Made by a program: the position numbers and the translations under genes. Of a DNA stretch of 64,000 nucleotides, positions 19,315 to 27,206 are shown piece by piece (position 1 is the first letter of the stretch; each line of letters begins with the position of its first letter). This DNA comes from UBA7702 sp040776805 (lineage in GTDB: Bacteria; Bacillota; Dehalobacteriia; UBA7702), in the NCBI GenBank assembly GCA_040776805.1, contig JAXGZS010000005.1, positions 124,001 to 188,000 of the forward strand, written 5' to 3'. The notes beneath the pieces were generated by a model. It was not told the DNA's origin. It did no database searches and saw only the letters and a program-made list of their open reading frames with translations.

Positions 19315-20098
19315 GGATACCTCTCACGCACGCTCCGCCAAAATGCCGATCCTGCCGGCTTAACACAGACCATAGCCGACAATGGGCAAGCACCTTATCG
19401 GATAACGCTCTACTCCTTGGTTTTCTATCACATAGGAAACTACATCGTTTTTCATCAACGGGAAGTGCTGGCAGAGCCGGGAGGGAGAAGACCGCGCCCG
19501 TGTGCTAACGCGGCCTCTCCTTCGGCAATACCGCAAAAACGGTATATTATAACCGCACAGGGGAACTCCGCGTGGGTCTAAGACCCTCCCTATGCAGGTA
19601 TAACCAAAAAATAAGGGAAAAATAAAAACATGCAATCAGACCGGATAAATTACCCGACCAAAATTGCACACGTTTCTTGATTGATTTCCTGATCACTTTG
19701 AACCTTGTGTTGCCTAATAAAAATGCCCCAGGCAGCGGCAGGCTTTGTGTGGCAACAAAAAAATATTCCAACCGTAAGTGGCGGCTGAACACCTTTTTAT
19801 TCCACCAAAGCAAGTATCCCGACTTAGAATCACCGCCGTATCCCGCCTTCTCGGCAAAAACCAATGGCTTATGGGAACGACTCATCATTACGGTGGCCAT
19901 ACCGCAGAGGATTTACACCTCTATTCCATAACTTTGGAGCCCATTCAATATGATCTTGTAAAAATGATATCACAAAATTCAAGAAAAAACAACCGGAAAA
20001 GGGAAAATCGATTTGTAAATTCTTGCGATCTCGATCAAAAAACGCTTCGTAAGATCTAATGTTTTCGTGGGGCATTGGTTTGGACGATCAAAATAGGT
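19315..20098. other. Long intergenic stretch without a supported gene
   Basis: Nearly 800 bases lie between the lipoprotein start and the hairpin after mttB. Frames of 70-117 codons occur on both strands and overlap each other, none with a ribosome site or a recognisable motif. I looked for a cobalamin riboswitch upstream of the lipoprotein and could not find the conserved boxes. Confidence 0.5.
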
Positions 20099-20134
20099 AG
20101 AGAGCCGGAAAATGAGTTCATTTTCCGGCTCTCT
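20099..20134. terminator. Strong hairpin 84 bases after mttB
   Basis: AGAGAGCCGGAAAATGA and TCATTTTCCGGCTCTCT form a near-perfect 17-bp stem with a tiny loop. On the minus strand it is followed by only a weak T run, but its position just downstream of mttB fits the end of that operon. Confidence 0.65.
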
Positions 20135-20217
20135 TAAAAATAGAAATAGAAGTGAAAGTGGAGAGTAATTGTGTTATTTTACAGAAAGATAAAAGAATGA
20201 AGGTGTTGGGATGGTGA

Positions 20218-21684
20218 TTAACCGATTTCTTCTTCCGCTTCAGCGATGATTTCCTTAAATATTTTGTCGGTATTTTCGGGGAGGGGCTCAGATTCATGCG
20301 TTTCTAGTATGTGAATGGCCTCCTCCCGAGCGCGTTCATAGAGGGATTTGCCACCGGCGGCTTCCCAGGTTTCCCGCATATGATGGTCGAACAACTTTGT
20401 ATCAAACTGATTTTCACGGAAATTCTGGAAAGTATGCATATGACTGACGAATTCGCCGCCAATGCCAACGTCACGCATGACGTCAATGGCCATATCTGCG
20501 TCGGATACGCGAATGCCTTTCACCGCGTATTTTATCGCTTTGGCGATTTCGTTGTCGATGACGAGCTGGGCAATGTCGTAGGTAATACCCAATTCCAACA
20601 TGCCTAAACCGTAAATCACATTGGCGCCTGCCAATGCCGGCATCATTGCTGTAATGGTTTTTTCATGGGCAGCCTGACCGTCCGGAAGTTTGCTGTCCCC
20701 CTACCCACCCGCTACCCAACTGGGTAGATGATAGAACTGGGCCATTTTGGCGACGGCAGCGTTGATCATGCCCAATTCAGGGCAACCCACCGGTGAAGAG
20801 GTGGCTTTTAAATCCATAATCGTGGTGGAACTCCCGTATACGAAGGGTGCGCCTTTTTTTGTGCCCTGATTCAGGACGAGTGACGCGAGAACTTCGGCAT
20901 TGTGGGTGATCAGGGTTCCAACTAACGTTACGGGAGTGGTTCCGCCGGCCAGCGCCATGGAGATGATCGTGATGGGAATCCCCATACGGGCCGATTCCCT
21001 GATCATCATCGTGCTGTCGGGAGCAAGCTGCAGGGGGCTGATGGGGCAGGTGTTTGTACTCCAAATCGGTCTTGCTCGGTAGGCTTCTTCGCCGCCGGCG
21101 ATGTGGCACATTACTTTATGAACTCTCTTCAAATTGCGCGGGTCGCCGCACCCCTGACAGCAGTGTTTGCTGGTATTGGTGATGCAGGCCTCAATCTCAT
21201 GAAGCGGGGCGCTGGATTCCGGTTTATCCTGGGCTGCCATGGATCTTTCATGGATGTCGATGCTATCGAGGGCATCGACTAATTTTGCGCAGTTGGCAGT
21301 GTCCTTTTTTGTGCTTTTTCTGTATTCTCCGGTATACGGATCATTGATCATCAGGCCTTCGCCGAAGTTTGTAAAACCGACACGTTTTTCTTTGAGCAGG
21401 TAATCGTTATCGCTGTTGCGCCCGGCGAACATCACACTGTGGGGAGCGGTGCGCAGCGCGTCTTCCACGATATAGTGGGGAATCTGGACAATCCCTTTTT
21501 CCTTATCAACGCGGCAGCCCAATCCGGCATAGATTTCCTGGGACTCTGCATCGGTGATGCCGATGCCGATGGTATCAAGAACTTCTAACGTTGCCAGGTG
21601 CATGGAGCAGAGCTCGTCATCGGAAAAAATATTGAGACTGAATCCGGAAAAAGTATTGTAACCGGCATACAATAAATCTCTCAT
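20218..21684 (-). CDS. mttB: Trimethylamine-methyltransferase MttB with in-frame amber (pyrrolysine) codon
   Basis: MttB transfers a methyl group from trimethylamine or a related amine to a cognate corrinoid protein, using pyrrolysine in the active site. A frame of 327 codons from ATG 21684 (preceded by AAAGGAG) ends PSWVAGG and meets TAG at 20703-20701. The same frame stays open after it (GDSKLPDGQAAHEKT...) to a TAA at 20218, giving 488 residues, the usual MttB length. Family sequence flanks the amber codon on both sides, exactly where characterised MttB has Pyl. So I annotate a read-through CDS with Pyl at 328, not two genes. The C-terminal part keeps ALAGANVIYGLGMLELG. It ends the operon with the kinase and second MttB homologue. 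No corrinoid protein or pyl gene is nearby. Exact substrate is unknown. Confidence 0.93.
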
Positions 21685-21722
21685 GGGATTTCTCCTTTCT
21701 TTATTATGAGATGTGCTTTATT

Positions 21723-22973
21723 TTAGAATTTTGAAGAGAATTCTCTGACTTCCGCTTCGTGTTTTTCAAGCCATTCGAGAGTTCTGACCTCATGCTGCAT
21801 GTAAAGCAAATACTCGTAAGGATTGAGCGTCATATCCTTGAAACATGCTTCAGAGGCCCAGCGAATCAGATACTGAACACCCATGATGATGGATTCAAAG
21901 TAATATTTCTTTTCCAGTTCCGTTAAGGGAGCAAGGCCGTTTAATTCTTTGAGGCGGTTATTGTAAGTAGTAATGAAGTCCATTAACCCCTCCGCGTTGA
22001 TATTGCCGTCGCGGGTATTGCCGGTGGCCTCATGATCCCAGGGAGACATGAAATAGGAAGAAGCAAATCCGATTTCAAAGAGACGGACCTCCATTTTTGC
22101 CCAGTCAAAATCGAAAATACCGCTTACTGTATCGTCCGCATTATATTTGAAGTTCATCGGATGAGGATCGCATTGGCAGGGAACCACGGGAAGCCGCGCA
22201 AAATCCTGCTGGGGAATTTTAGCTTTCTCGCACATTTTTGTAATGAAACCCTGAGATCTTTCAAAATAATCGGAGAAGCAGTTTACATAACCGTTTTCTT
22301 TGTAGAATTTAATGTATCTCTGGAAATCGCGGGGGAATTCATCCATCAGAATGTTGATGTTATTTTCTGCCCGAGAATAAGTTTTGGGATCGAAATCCCG
22401 AACGGCATTGTGAAATTCAGCGTATGTTTTCGCGCAGTCCCGATAGGCTGTTGCCGAAAGGTCGTTATTGATCCAGTCGTAAGACTGAAAACCGGGAATG
22501 AAATTATAAACGGCATAATACCATTTTTCAACGGTACCGTCAGGATTTTTTTCGTCTCTCTCTGCGTAAGTCAGACCACTTTTTGCCGTGATGGGCGTTG
22601 CACTTTTATCAAACCCCTGTTCTCTTGCGTAAAGCAGCAAGGTATGCTCCATCATCAGTTCGTTCATATCCTTGTGGCGCATGTATTTACGGAAGAACCA
22701 GGTATGCCGTTCACCGTCTTTCTGGACGTAGATACCGTAACTTAAATTGATGGCTCCACCAAAAATCTGATACACTTCCTCAAGGGTGCCAATATCATAG
22801 TCTGTCTCAACAACTTCCCGGATTTGTTCGAAAACGCAACTATCTTCTGTCAGGGCACGGATGGTGCCGATTTTCTCTTCGGCTTCTTTCAGAGCGAAAA
22901 CCGTATTCAGCGTCGTATCGTTGGTTGACGGACTGAATTTTTTCATATCATCGGTGAGTAATTCGTGGTACAT
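21723..22973 (-). CDS. APH/choline-kinase-family phosphotransferase (LicA-like by context)
   Basis: The 416-residue cytosolic kinase has a beta-strand Lys candidate in WFFRKYMRH and the catalytic loop CDPHPMNFKY, equivalent to HGDLHPGN with the catalytic Asp and Asn kept. The metal-binding DFDWAKME sits where aminoglycoside and choline kinases have I-D-[FW]-[DE]. ATG at 22973 follows GAGGAG. It sits between two MttB-family genes (38 bases to mttB) and is in one operon with a DMT permease. LicA (choline kinase) plus LicB (DMT choline permease) is the known pairing this resembles. Choline or a related quaternary amino alcohol as substrate is inferred, not shown. A homoserine-kinase-like role on another substrate is possible. 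Confidence 0.78.
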   Translation of the reverse strand: MYHELLTDDMKKFSPSTNDTTLNTVFALKEAEEKIGTIRALTEDSCVFEQIREVVETDYDIGTLEEVYQIFGGAINLSYGIYVQKDGERHTWFFRKYMRHKDMNELMMEHTLLLYAREQGFDKSATPITAKSGLTYAERDEKNPDGTVEKWYYAVYNFIPGFQSYDWINNDLSATAYRDCAKTYAEFHNAVRDFDPKTYSRAENNINILMDEFPRDFQRYIKFYKENGYVNCFSDYFERSQGFITKMCEKAKIPQQDFARLPVVPCQCDPHPMNFKYNADDTVSGIFDFDWAKMEVRLFEIGFASSYFMSPWDHEATGNTRDGNINAEGLMDFITTYNNRLKELNGLAPLTELEKKYYFESIIMGVQYLIRWASEACFKDMTLNPYEYLLYMQHEVRTLEWLEKHEAEVREFSSKF

Positions 22974-23154
22974 AAAGATCTCCTCTGTTTTTATTGATTT
23001 GCTTGTAAATGAAGCTTTCCTCTGCCATTTTGCGGACGGTGCTGGTTTCCCCTTCGGCTTTTCTCAGAGCGAAGACGGGATCCAATGCAGTGTGAGGATT
23101 CAATAGGTTATATTGCTTCATATCTTCGGCAGCTAATTTGTGAAAAAAGATCAT
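22948..23154 (-). pseudogene. Truncated duplicate of the kinase N-terminus
   Basis: This 68-codon frame (ATG at 23154 after AGAGGGT) begins MIFFHKLAAEDMKQYN, then LDPVFALRKAEGETSTVRKMAEESFIYKQ. The next gene's start reads MYHELLTDDMKKFS, then LNTVFALKEAEEKIGTIRALTEDSCVFEQ, which is clearly homologous along about 53 residues. After that it runs out of family sequence and across the ribosome site of the intact kinase. I infer the leftover start of a former tandem kinase paralogue whose remainder was deleted. It is probably transcribed with the operon but not functional. Confidence 0.75.
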
Positions 23155-23176
23155 ACCCTCTGGGTACAGCCGGTCA

Positions 23177-24610
23177 TTAGGGTTTTTCGGTTTCCAGCGC
23201 TTTTTCTACGATGGTGTCAATTTCTGCAATGGCTGCGTCGCTTAAGGGGTCGACTTCGTGATTGGCCATGATGTCGAGAATCAAATCCCGGGCGCGCTCA
23301 CCGAGGGTACGGCCGTCAGCGATAAAGGAATCATAGGTCATTCTTTCGGTAATGCCGGGTTTCCAGAGCTCAGTGCGCAGGTGCTTGAAGGTATGAGGAT
23401 GACCCAGGAAATTCTTTTCACCGTTCACGACATCGTCAACGACATCCACGGCCATGGTGTCCTCGTCAACAACGGGTTCTTTGCGGGCGAATTGGGTCAT
23501 GGAAGATACTTCGCTGTCCATGGCGAGCTTGCGGTAGCAGGCGACCAAAGCGTTGTCTACAGCGCCGGCGCCGCCGATCACGTCCATCCCGGAAAGAGCC
23601 GGAAGCAGGGAATTGAACATCGATTCATAGCCGGTCTGTTCATCGGTGATCTTCGCTGAAACGGATTTTCCCCCGCCGGCAGTGGGCAGGTTGTAGTAAA
23701 TGCCCATTTGAGCCGAGGCAGCAGCTGCCAGCCCCATTTCCGGCGCACCCCATCCTGTCATAGCCGTGGCCATATCCATGAAAGTTACATGAGGTGACAT
23801 AATGCAGGGATATCCCGGTTTGAGCAGCTGGGCGGCAACGATCCCGGCGATGATTTCCGCATTGTGCATCGTCACGGAGCCGATCATCGTCATAGGACCG
23901 GTGGCGCCCATCATCGGCGCGGGGACGATACCGAGGGGAAGACCTGTTTCAAGAATATCCAAAAGGGCGTCGGCGGGGCCGTCGGCATAGTCCATCGGAC
24001 TGATGGGGGATATTTCCAAATAGGCGAGGGGCTGTTTTTTCAGCTGTTCCTGGCCGCCGACGGCAGCGGCGAGGACGTCTCTGACGTAAAAGACCTCATG
24101 GGCGGAGTCAATACAGATGCGCAAGGGTTTGGTGGTGTTTTTCACCATGGCCGCGGCCTGAATCGTCAATGCGGCGTGCTGGGGGATTTCCTGTGATACG
24201 ATGCAGGAAACGATGTCGGTGGATGCCAAACCGTCACAAACGCGAATGTTGGTTTCCATGTCTTCTTTGGATACGATATGTTTTTTGCAGGTTTTGACAT
24301 CTTTGATGAACGGTGTGCCGACACAGGTGCGGCTATAGGCTCTTCGTTCCCCCCATTTGATTTCATATTTGGGGTCTCTGCCGAAGGTAGAGAATTTGGC
24401 CGGCGCGGTGGCAAGGCCTTCGGCGACTTTTTCCCTGGGGAAGAAAATCACGTTTTCGCCTTTGACGTTTTCCACCTTTAAACCGATTTCCGCCGCTTTT
24501 TTCAGAAAGCGTTGGGAACGGCAGCGAATGCCTGTTTTTTCCAAAAGCGTTAATGTTGATTCGTGAATTTTGTCAAGATCTTCTCTATCGAGATATTCGA
24601 AAAATTTCAT
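23177..24610 (-). CDS. MttB-superfamily methyltransferase without pyrrolysine
   Basis: The 477-residue protein is a TIM-barrel methyltransferase of the MttB superfamily, alignable along its length to the amber-codon mttB two genes downstream. Shared features include the HNAEIIAGIVAAQLLKPG segment (HNAEVLASLVLNQGTKKG in mttB). At the Pyl-equivalent position it reads TAGGGKSVSAKITDEQ, so a Gly replaces Pyl. Non-Pyl members include the glycine-betaine methyltransferase MtgB and related enzymes for quaternary amines. ATG at 24610 follows AAAGGT. It is the second gene of the DMT-MttB-kinase-mttB operon. It should pass a methyl group to a corrinoid protein that must be encoded elsewhere. Substrate unknown. 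Confidence 0.92.
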   Translation of the reverse strand: MKFFEYLDREDLDKIHESTLTLLEKTGIRCRSQRFLKKAAEIGLKVENVKGENVIFFPREKVAEGLATAPAKFSTFGRDPKYEIKWGERRAYSRTCVGTPFIKDVKTCKKHIVSKEDMETNIRVCDGLASTDIVSCIVSQEIPQHAALTIQAAAMVKNTTKPLRICIDSAHEVFYVRDVLAAAVGGQEQLKKQPLAYLEISPISPMDYADGPADALLDILETGLPLGIVPAPMMGATGPMTMIGSVTMHNAEIIAGIVAAQLLKPGYPCIMSPHVTFMDMATAMTGWGAPEMGLAAAASAQMGIYYNLPTAGGGKSVSAKITDEQTGYESMFNSLLPALSGMDVIGGAGAVDNALVACYRKLAMDSEVSSMTQFARKEPVVDEDTMAVDVVDDVVNGEKNFLGHPHTFKHLRTELWKPGITERMTYDSFIADGRTLGERARDLILDIMANHEVDPLSDAAIAEIDTIVEKALETEKP

Positions 24611-24638
24611 GATGATTTACCTTTCTTTGTCTTTGTAT

Positions 24639-25604
24639 TTATCCCGCGGCACCGGTTGATGCTGCGGCTTCTTCCGCTACACGCTTGTTTTCCGCTCTCA
24701 TTTCGTAAACCTGTTCAAAAATAACGGCGGCGAGGACGATTGCGATCCCCAGGAACTGTAAGGCGGAAAGCTTCTGACCGAAGAAAAGCAGTCCCCATAT
24801 GCAGGCAAATGCCGGATCAAGAGAATAACAGATCTCTACATAGGTGGGAAGTACTTTGTTCAGAGCGTGCATGTAGAAGTAATAGGCGCACATGGTGGTA
24901 ATGAATCCGTATCCGAGAATCGGCAAGAGAGTGATGGCGCCGTTGGCGGCGAATACCGCGCTGATATTGGTGATGACCAGAGCGGGGGAAACGGCCGCGC
25001 CGATGATAATGATGGAGAAAATACCTTCATACATGCAGACGGCGTTGGGATCCGTGTCCCGTTCCATGCAGAGCGTTTCAAAGGTCATCAGACCGGCCCA
25101 GCTCAACATCGCGAGGAGTGCCCAGATGATGCCGACCGCGTCCATCCCGCCGGATCCTCCTGAACCAAATACATCAACTACCAGCATAACACCGAAAACC
25201 GCAAGCCCCACAGCGAGGATTTTCTGTTTGGTGATGGGGTCTTTCCAGATAAAACGGCAGATAAATATAAGGCAGAAAAGGTTTGCGTAAATAATGGTGG
25301 AAACGACCCCCATGGGAAGATGGGAATAGGCCTGTACAGCAGCATAGTTGTAGAGGGCGGAACAGAGACCGTCGCAGATCAGGAAAATCCACGCTTTTTT
25401 CGGAACTTTCAGCGACTTTACGCCACCGGTGGCCAATGCTAAAATTGAGAACATGATCACGAGGAACAGGGGGCCGATCATAGAAATGGCACCCTCTTCC
25501 ATGCCGAAATTGCCCATGATCGTTGTGAATGTGCCATATGTACTCCAGGAAATGGCGGCCACAAGACCCATGATCAAGCCGGCTTTTTTGTCTGTCATTG
25601 TCAT
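24639..25604 (-). CDS. DMT/EamA-family transporter (LicB-like by context)
   Basis: This inner-membrane permease of about 321 residues has ten predicted helices in two EamA repeats (LIMGLVAAISWSTYGTF start; second repeat from about ALLAMLSWAGLMTFETL). It ends in a short cytoplasmic tail rich in Ala and Glu. A GTG at 25619 is in frame but inside the ribosome site; ATG at 25604 is preferred, with the 5' end uncertain by a few codons. It is the first gene of the operon. LicB choline permeases belong to this superfamily, so with the neighbouring kinase and methyltransferases it most likely imports a quaternary or methylated amine. Export cannot be excluded. Confidence 0.85.
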   Translation of the reverse strand: MTMTDKKAGLIMGLVAAISWSTYGTFTTIMGNFGMEEGAISMIGPLFLVIMFSILALATGGVKSLKVPKKAWIFLICDGLCSALYNYAAVQAYSHLPMGVVSTIIYANLFCLIFICRFIWKDPITKQKILAVGLAVFGVMLVVDVFGSGGSGGMDAVGIIWALLAMLSWAGLMTFETLCMERDTDPNAVCMYEGIFSIIIIGAAVSPALVITNISAVFAANGAITLLPILGYGFITTMCAYYFYMHALNKVLPTYVEICYSLDPAFACIWGLLFFGQKLSALQFLGIAIVLAAVIFEQVYEMRAENKRVAEEAAASTGAAG

Positions 25605-25665
25605 TGCCAAAAAAAACACCTACTTTCTCTTTCGTTTGTTTTGATGCATCGTTTTTGATGGCTCA

Positions 25666-25696
25666 AGGATAGCATATATTCCAAATACATTGTCAA
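25666..25696 (-). promoter_or_regulatory. Promoter of the methylamine operon with 19-bp spacer
   Basis: On the minus strand TTGACA (25696-25691) and TATCCT (25671-25666) are separated by 19 bases, two more than optimal. The spacer contains the dyad TATT-TGG-AATA. Over-long spacers with a central dyad are the hallmark of promoters activated by MerR regulators, and a MerR-family gene lies divergently just beyond it. Confidence 0.6.
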
Positions 25697-25895
25697 TATC
25701 CCTATTTCCACAATAGAGTCCCTGTTTAAGCCAATTCTCAACTGTAAAGTGCGCGGCACTTACTTCATAGTTTCGCTTTGTTTTTTCCCCCTTCAACGCT
25801 CTATGATTGTGTTTCGTTAAATATTGTGTTATACTATTTACACAGAACAAGAAATTTTCCGTATTAAAAATTTTCTAAAGGTAGGAAAATCTGTC

Positions 25896-26681
25896 ATGAA
25901 AGATCAGTATCGCATTGGTGAAGTGGAGAAACTTCTTGGCGTTCCTCGCTCCACGATTCGATTTTATGTAAATAAGGGACTTGTCTCCGTTGAAAAAGAT
26001 GAAGAGAATGGATATTACTACTATTCTTTAAAAAATATCAGAGATCTCTCTCATCTTCTGGTGGGAAGAAACCGGCTGAATCTTAACCTCAAAGATTCCC
26101 AGCAGAGAACCATTATGTCGACGCTGGACAATTATCATTCCGTTATTTTCCGCCAGGAACAGGCTTTTCTGAAAACGATCGCGGAAACCCGCCGTTCTCT
26201 TGATGTTTTGAGTATCTATGAGCAGATGTTCTACCGCATCAAACGGGGCTTGGGGAAAACCAGCGTATTGCCGGAAAGTACCTTTTATTTTTTCCCTCAG
26301 TTTTACGTGTTTAACTCAAAAACATCCGTCATCGACGTGGGTTTTCCTACGGCAGTTTTTACGAAAGAAAAACAGCATGCTGTTTTTGACGGATATGTTT
26401 CCATGGTATATAAGAAGGATTTTCATCTGTTAAACGACGAGGATGCGGAGAAGGTTCAATACACGTTGGAAAATACCCGTTTTGTGAGAACGGTTTTAAA
26501 GACCGATCGGGATTTTGATGACCCAAAACTGTTATCTTCCGCGCTGAATTGGGCAAAAAGGAACAGCGTCAGCGTGAGACCGCCTTTTTATATCAGTTAT
26601 TTAACGGAATTGGTGGACGCGGGAGAAAAATCTTTCTATTACGAGGTTTTTCTGCCCGTGAAAGATCGGAAACCATCATAA
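25896..26681 (+). CDS. MerR-family transcription regulator
   Basis: The 261-residue protein begins with a MerR winged helix (YRIGEVEKLLGVPRSTIRFY, then NKGLVSVEKDEENGYYYYS). This is followed by a dimerisation coiled coil (about 80-120) and a C-terminal domain of about 130 residues that may be a GyrI-like ligand-binding fold. An upstream in-frame ATG exists at 25824, but ATG at 25896 starts directly at the domain. It is divergent from the DMT-MttB-kinase-mttB operon, whose promoter has the MerR-type 19-bp spacer, so it is the likely activator. The inducer is presumably the methylated amine; inferred. Confidence 0.9.
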   Translation: MKDQYRIGEVEKLLGVPRSTIRFYVNKGLVSVEKDEENGYYYYSLKNIRDLSHLLVGRNRLNLNLKDSQQRTIMSTLDNYHSVIFRQEQAFLKTIAETRRSLDVLSIYEQMFYRIKRGLGKTSVLPESTFYFFPQFYVFNSKTSVIDVGFPTAVFTKEKQHAVFDGYVSMVYKKDFHLLNDEDAEKVQYTLENTRFVRTVLKTDRDFDDPKLLSSALNWAKRNSVSVRPPFYISYLTELVDAGEKSFYYEVFLPVKDRKPS

Positions 26682-26696
26682 ATCGCGAGAAAAAGA

Positions 26697-26935
26697 TTAT
26701 CATATGGAAATACGGCACTATTCCCTTCGATTTGGACAGCACTGCAATAACACCTTGACCGATCTTGGAAACGATCAACGTCATCCTTGAGAAAAACGGT
26801 TATCCGAAGCGTAGCGATACGGAAATTCGTGGCTATCTCAGCAACGGCGTTCGCCATCTCATCGATAACGCCGCCGGAGGGAGTCTCTGCCAGATTAAAA
26901 TCAAAAAGCTCGTCATTAAATTCCACCAAATAAAA
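26697..26935 (+). pseudogene. Decayed phosphoglycolate-phosphatase-like HAD gene fragment
   Basis: The plus strand reads YGTIPFDLDSTAI, then in a shifted frame NTLTDLGN, then back to TINVILEKNGYPKRSDTEIRG and YLSNGVRHLIDNA, ending near KKLVIKFHQ. This is the order of the N-terminal third of Gph-type HAD phosphatases (FDLDGTL motif, then cap helix with the NGVRHLI signature). A stop and two frame changes interrupt it, the second motif Asp-Gly-Thr reads D-S-T, and the C-terminal two thirds are missing. A dead remnant between MerR and tRNA-Thr. Confidence 0.65.
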
Positions 26936-26963
26936 TACCCACCCCTTACGGGATGGGTATTTT
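26931..26963 (+). terminator. Rho-independent terminator
   Basis: AAAATACCCACCCC and GGGATGGGTATTTT form a hairpin ending in a T run, downstream of the MerR gene and the phosphatase remnant. Confidence 0.75.
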
Positions 26964-27022
26964 GATTGGCGGTTTAAAAAGTTTCAAGAAAGATACGGAA
27001 TACCACAAAATAAAATAAAAAT

Positions 27023-27052
27023 AACCCCTGACCTATATCCTAGGCAGGGGTT
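27023..27052 (-). terminator. Terminator of tRNA-Thr
   Basis: AACCCCTG-CCTA pairs with TAGG-CAGGGGTT. On the minus strand it is followed by a long T-rich run and lies three bases past the tRNA 3' end. Confidence 0.85.
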
Positions 27053-27055
27053 TTA

Positions 27056-27131
<76 letters not shown>

Positions 27132-27144
27132 ATTCAGCCTTTAA

Positions 27145-27173
27145 ATAATAGCATAGGCGCAGCTCGTTGTCAA
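27145..27173 (-). promoter_or_regulatory. Consensus promoter of tRNA-Thr
   Basis: On the minus strand TTGACA (27173-27168), a 17-base spacer and TATTAT (27150-27145) end 13 bases before the tRNA 5' end. Confidence 0.85.
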
Positions 27174-27206
27174 TATAAATCTTTAATTTGACCGCCTTAC
27201 ACATCT

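Noticed and set aside
19315..19580. Possible cobalamin riboswitch before the toroid lipoprotein
   Set aside because: I could not find the conserved B12 box or the GCCACTG core, and no B12 transport gene is adjacent.
20218..20646. Separate 142-residue gene starting at 20646
   Set aside because: It is the C-terminal part of mttB after the TAG; no ribosome site precedes the ATG and the frame is continuous with the first part.
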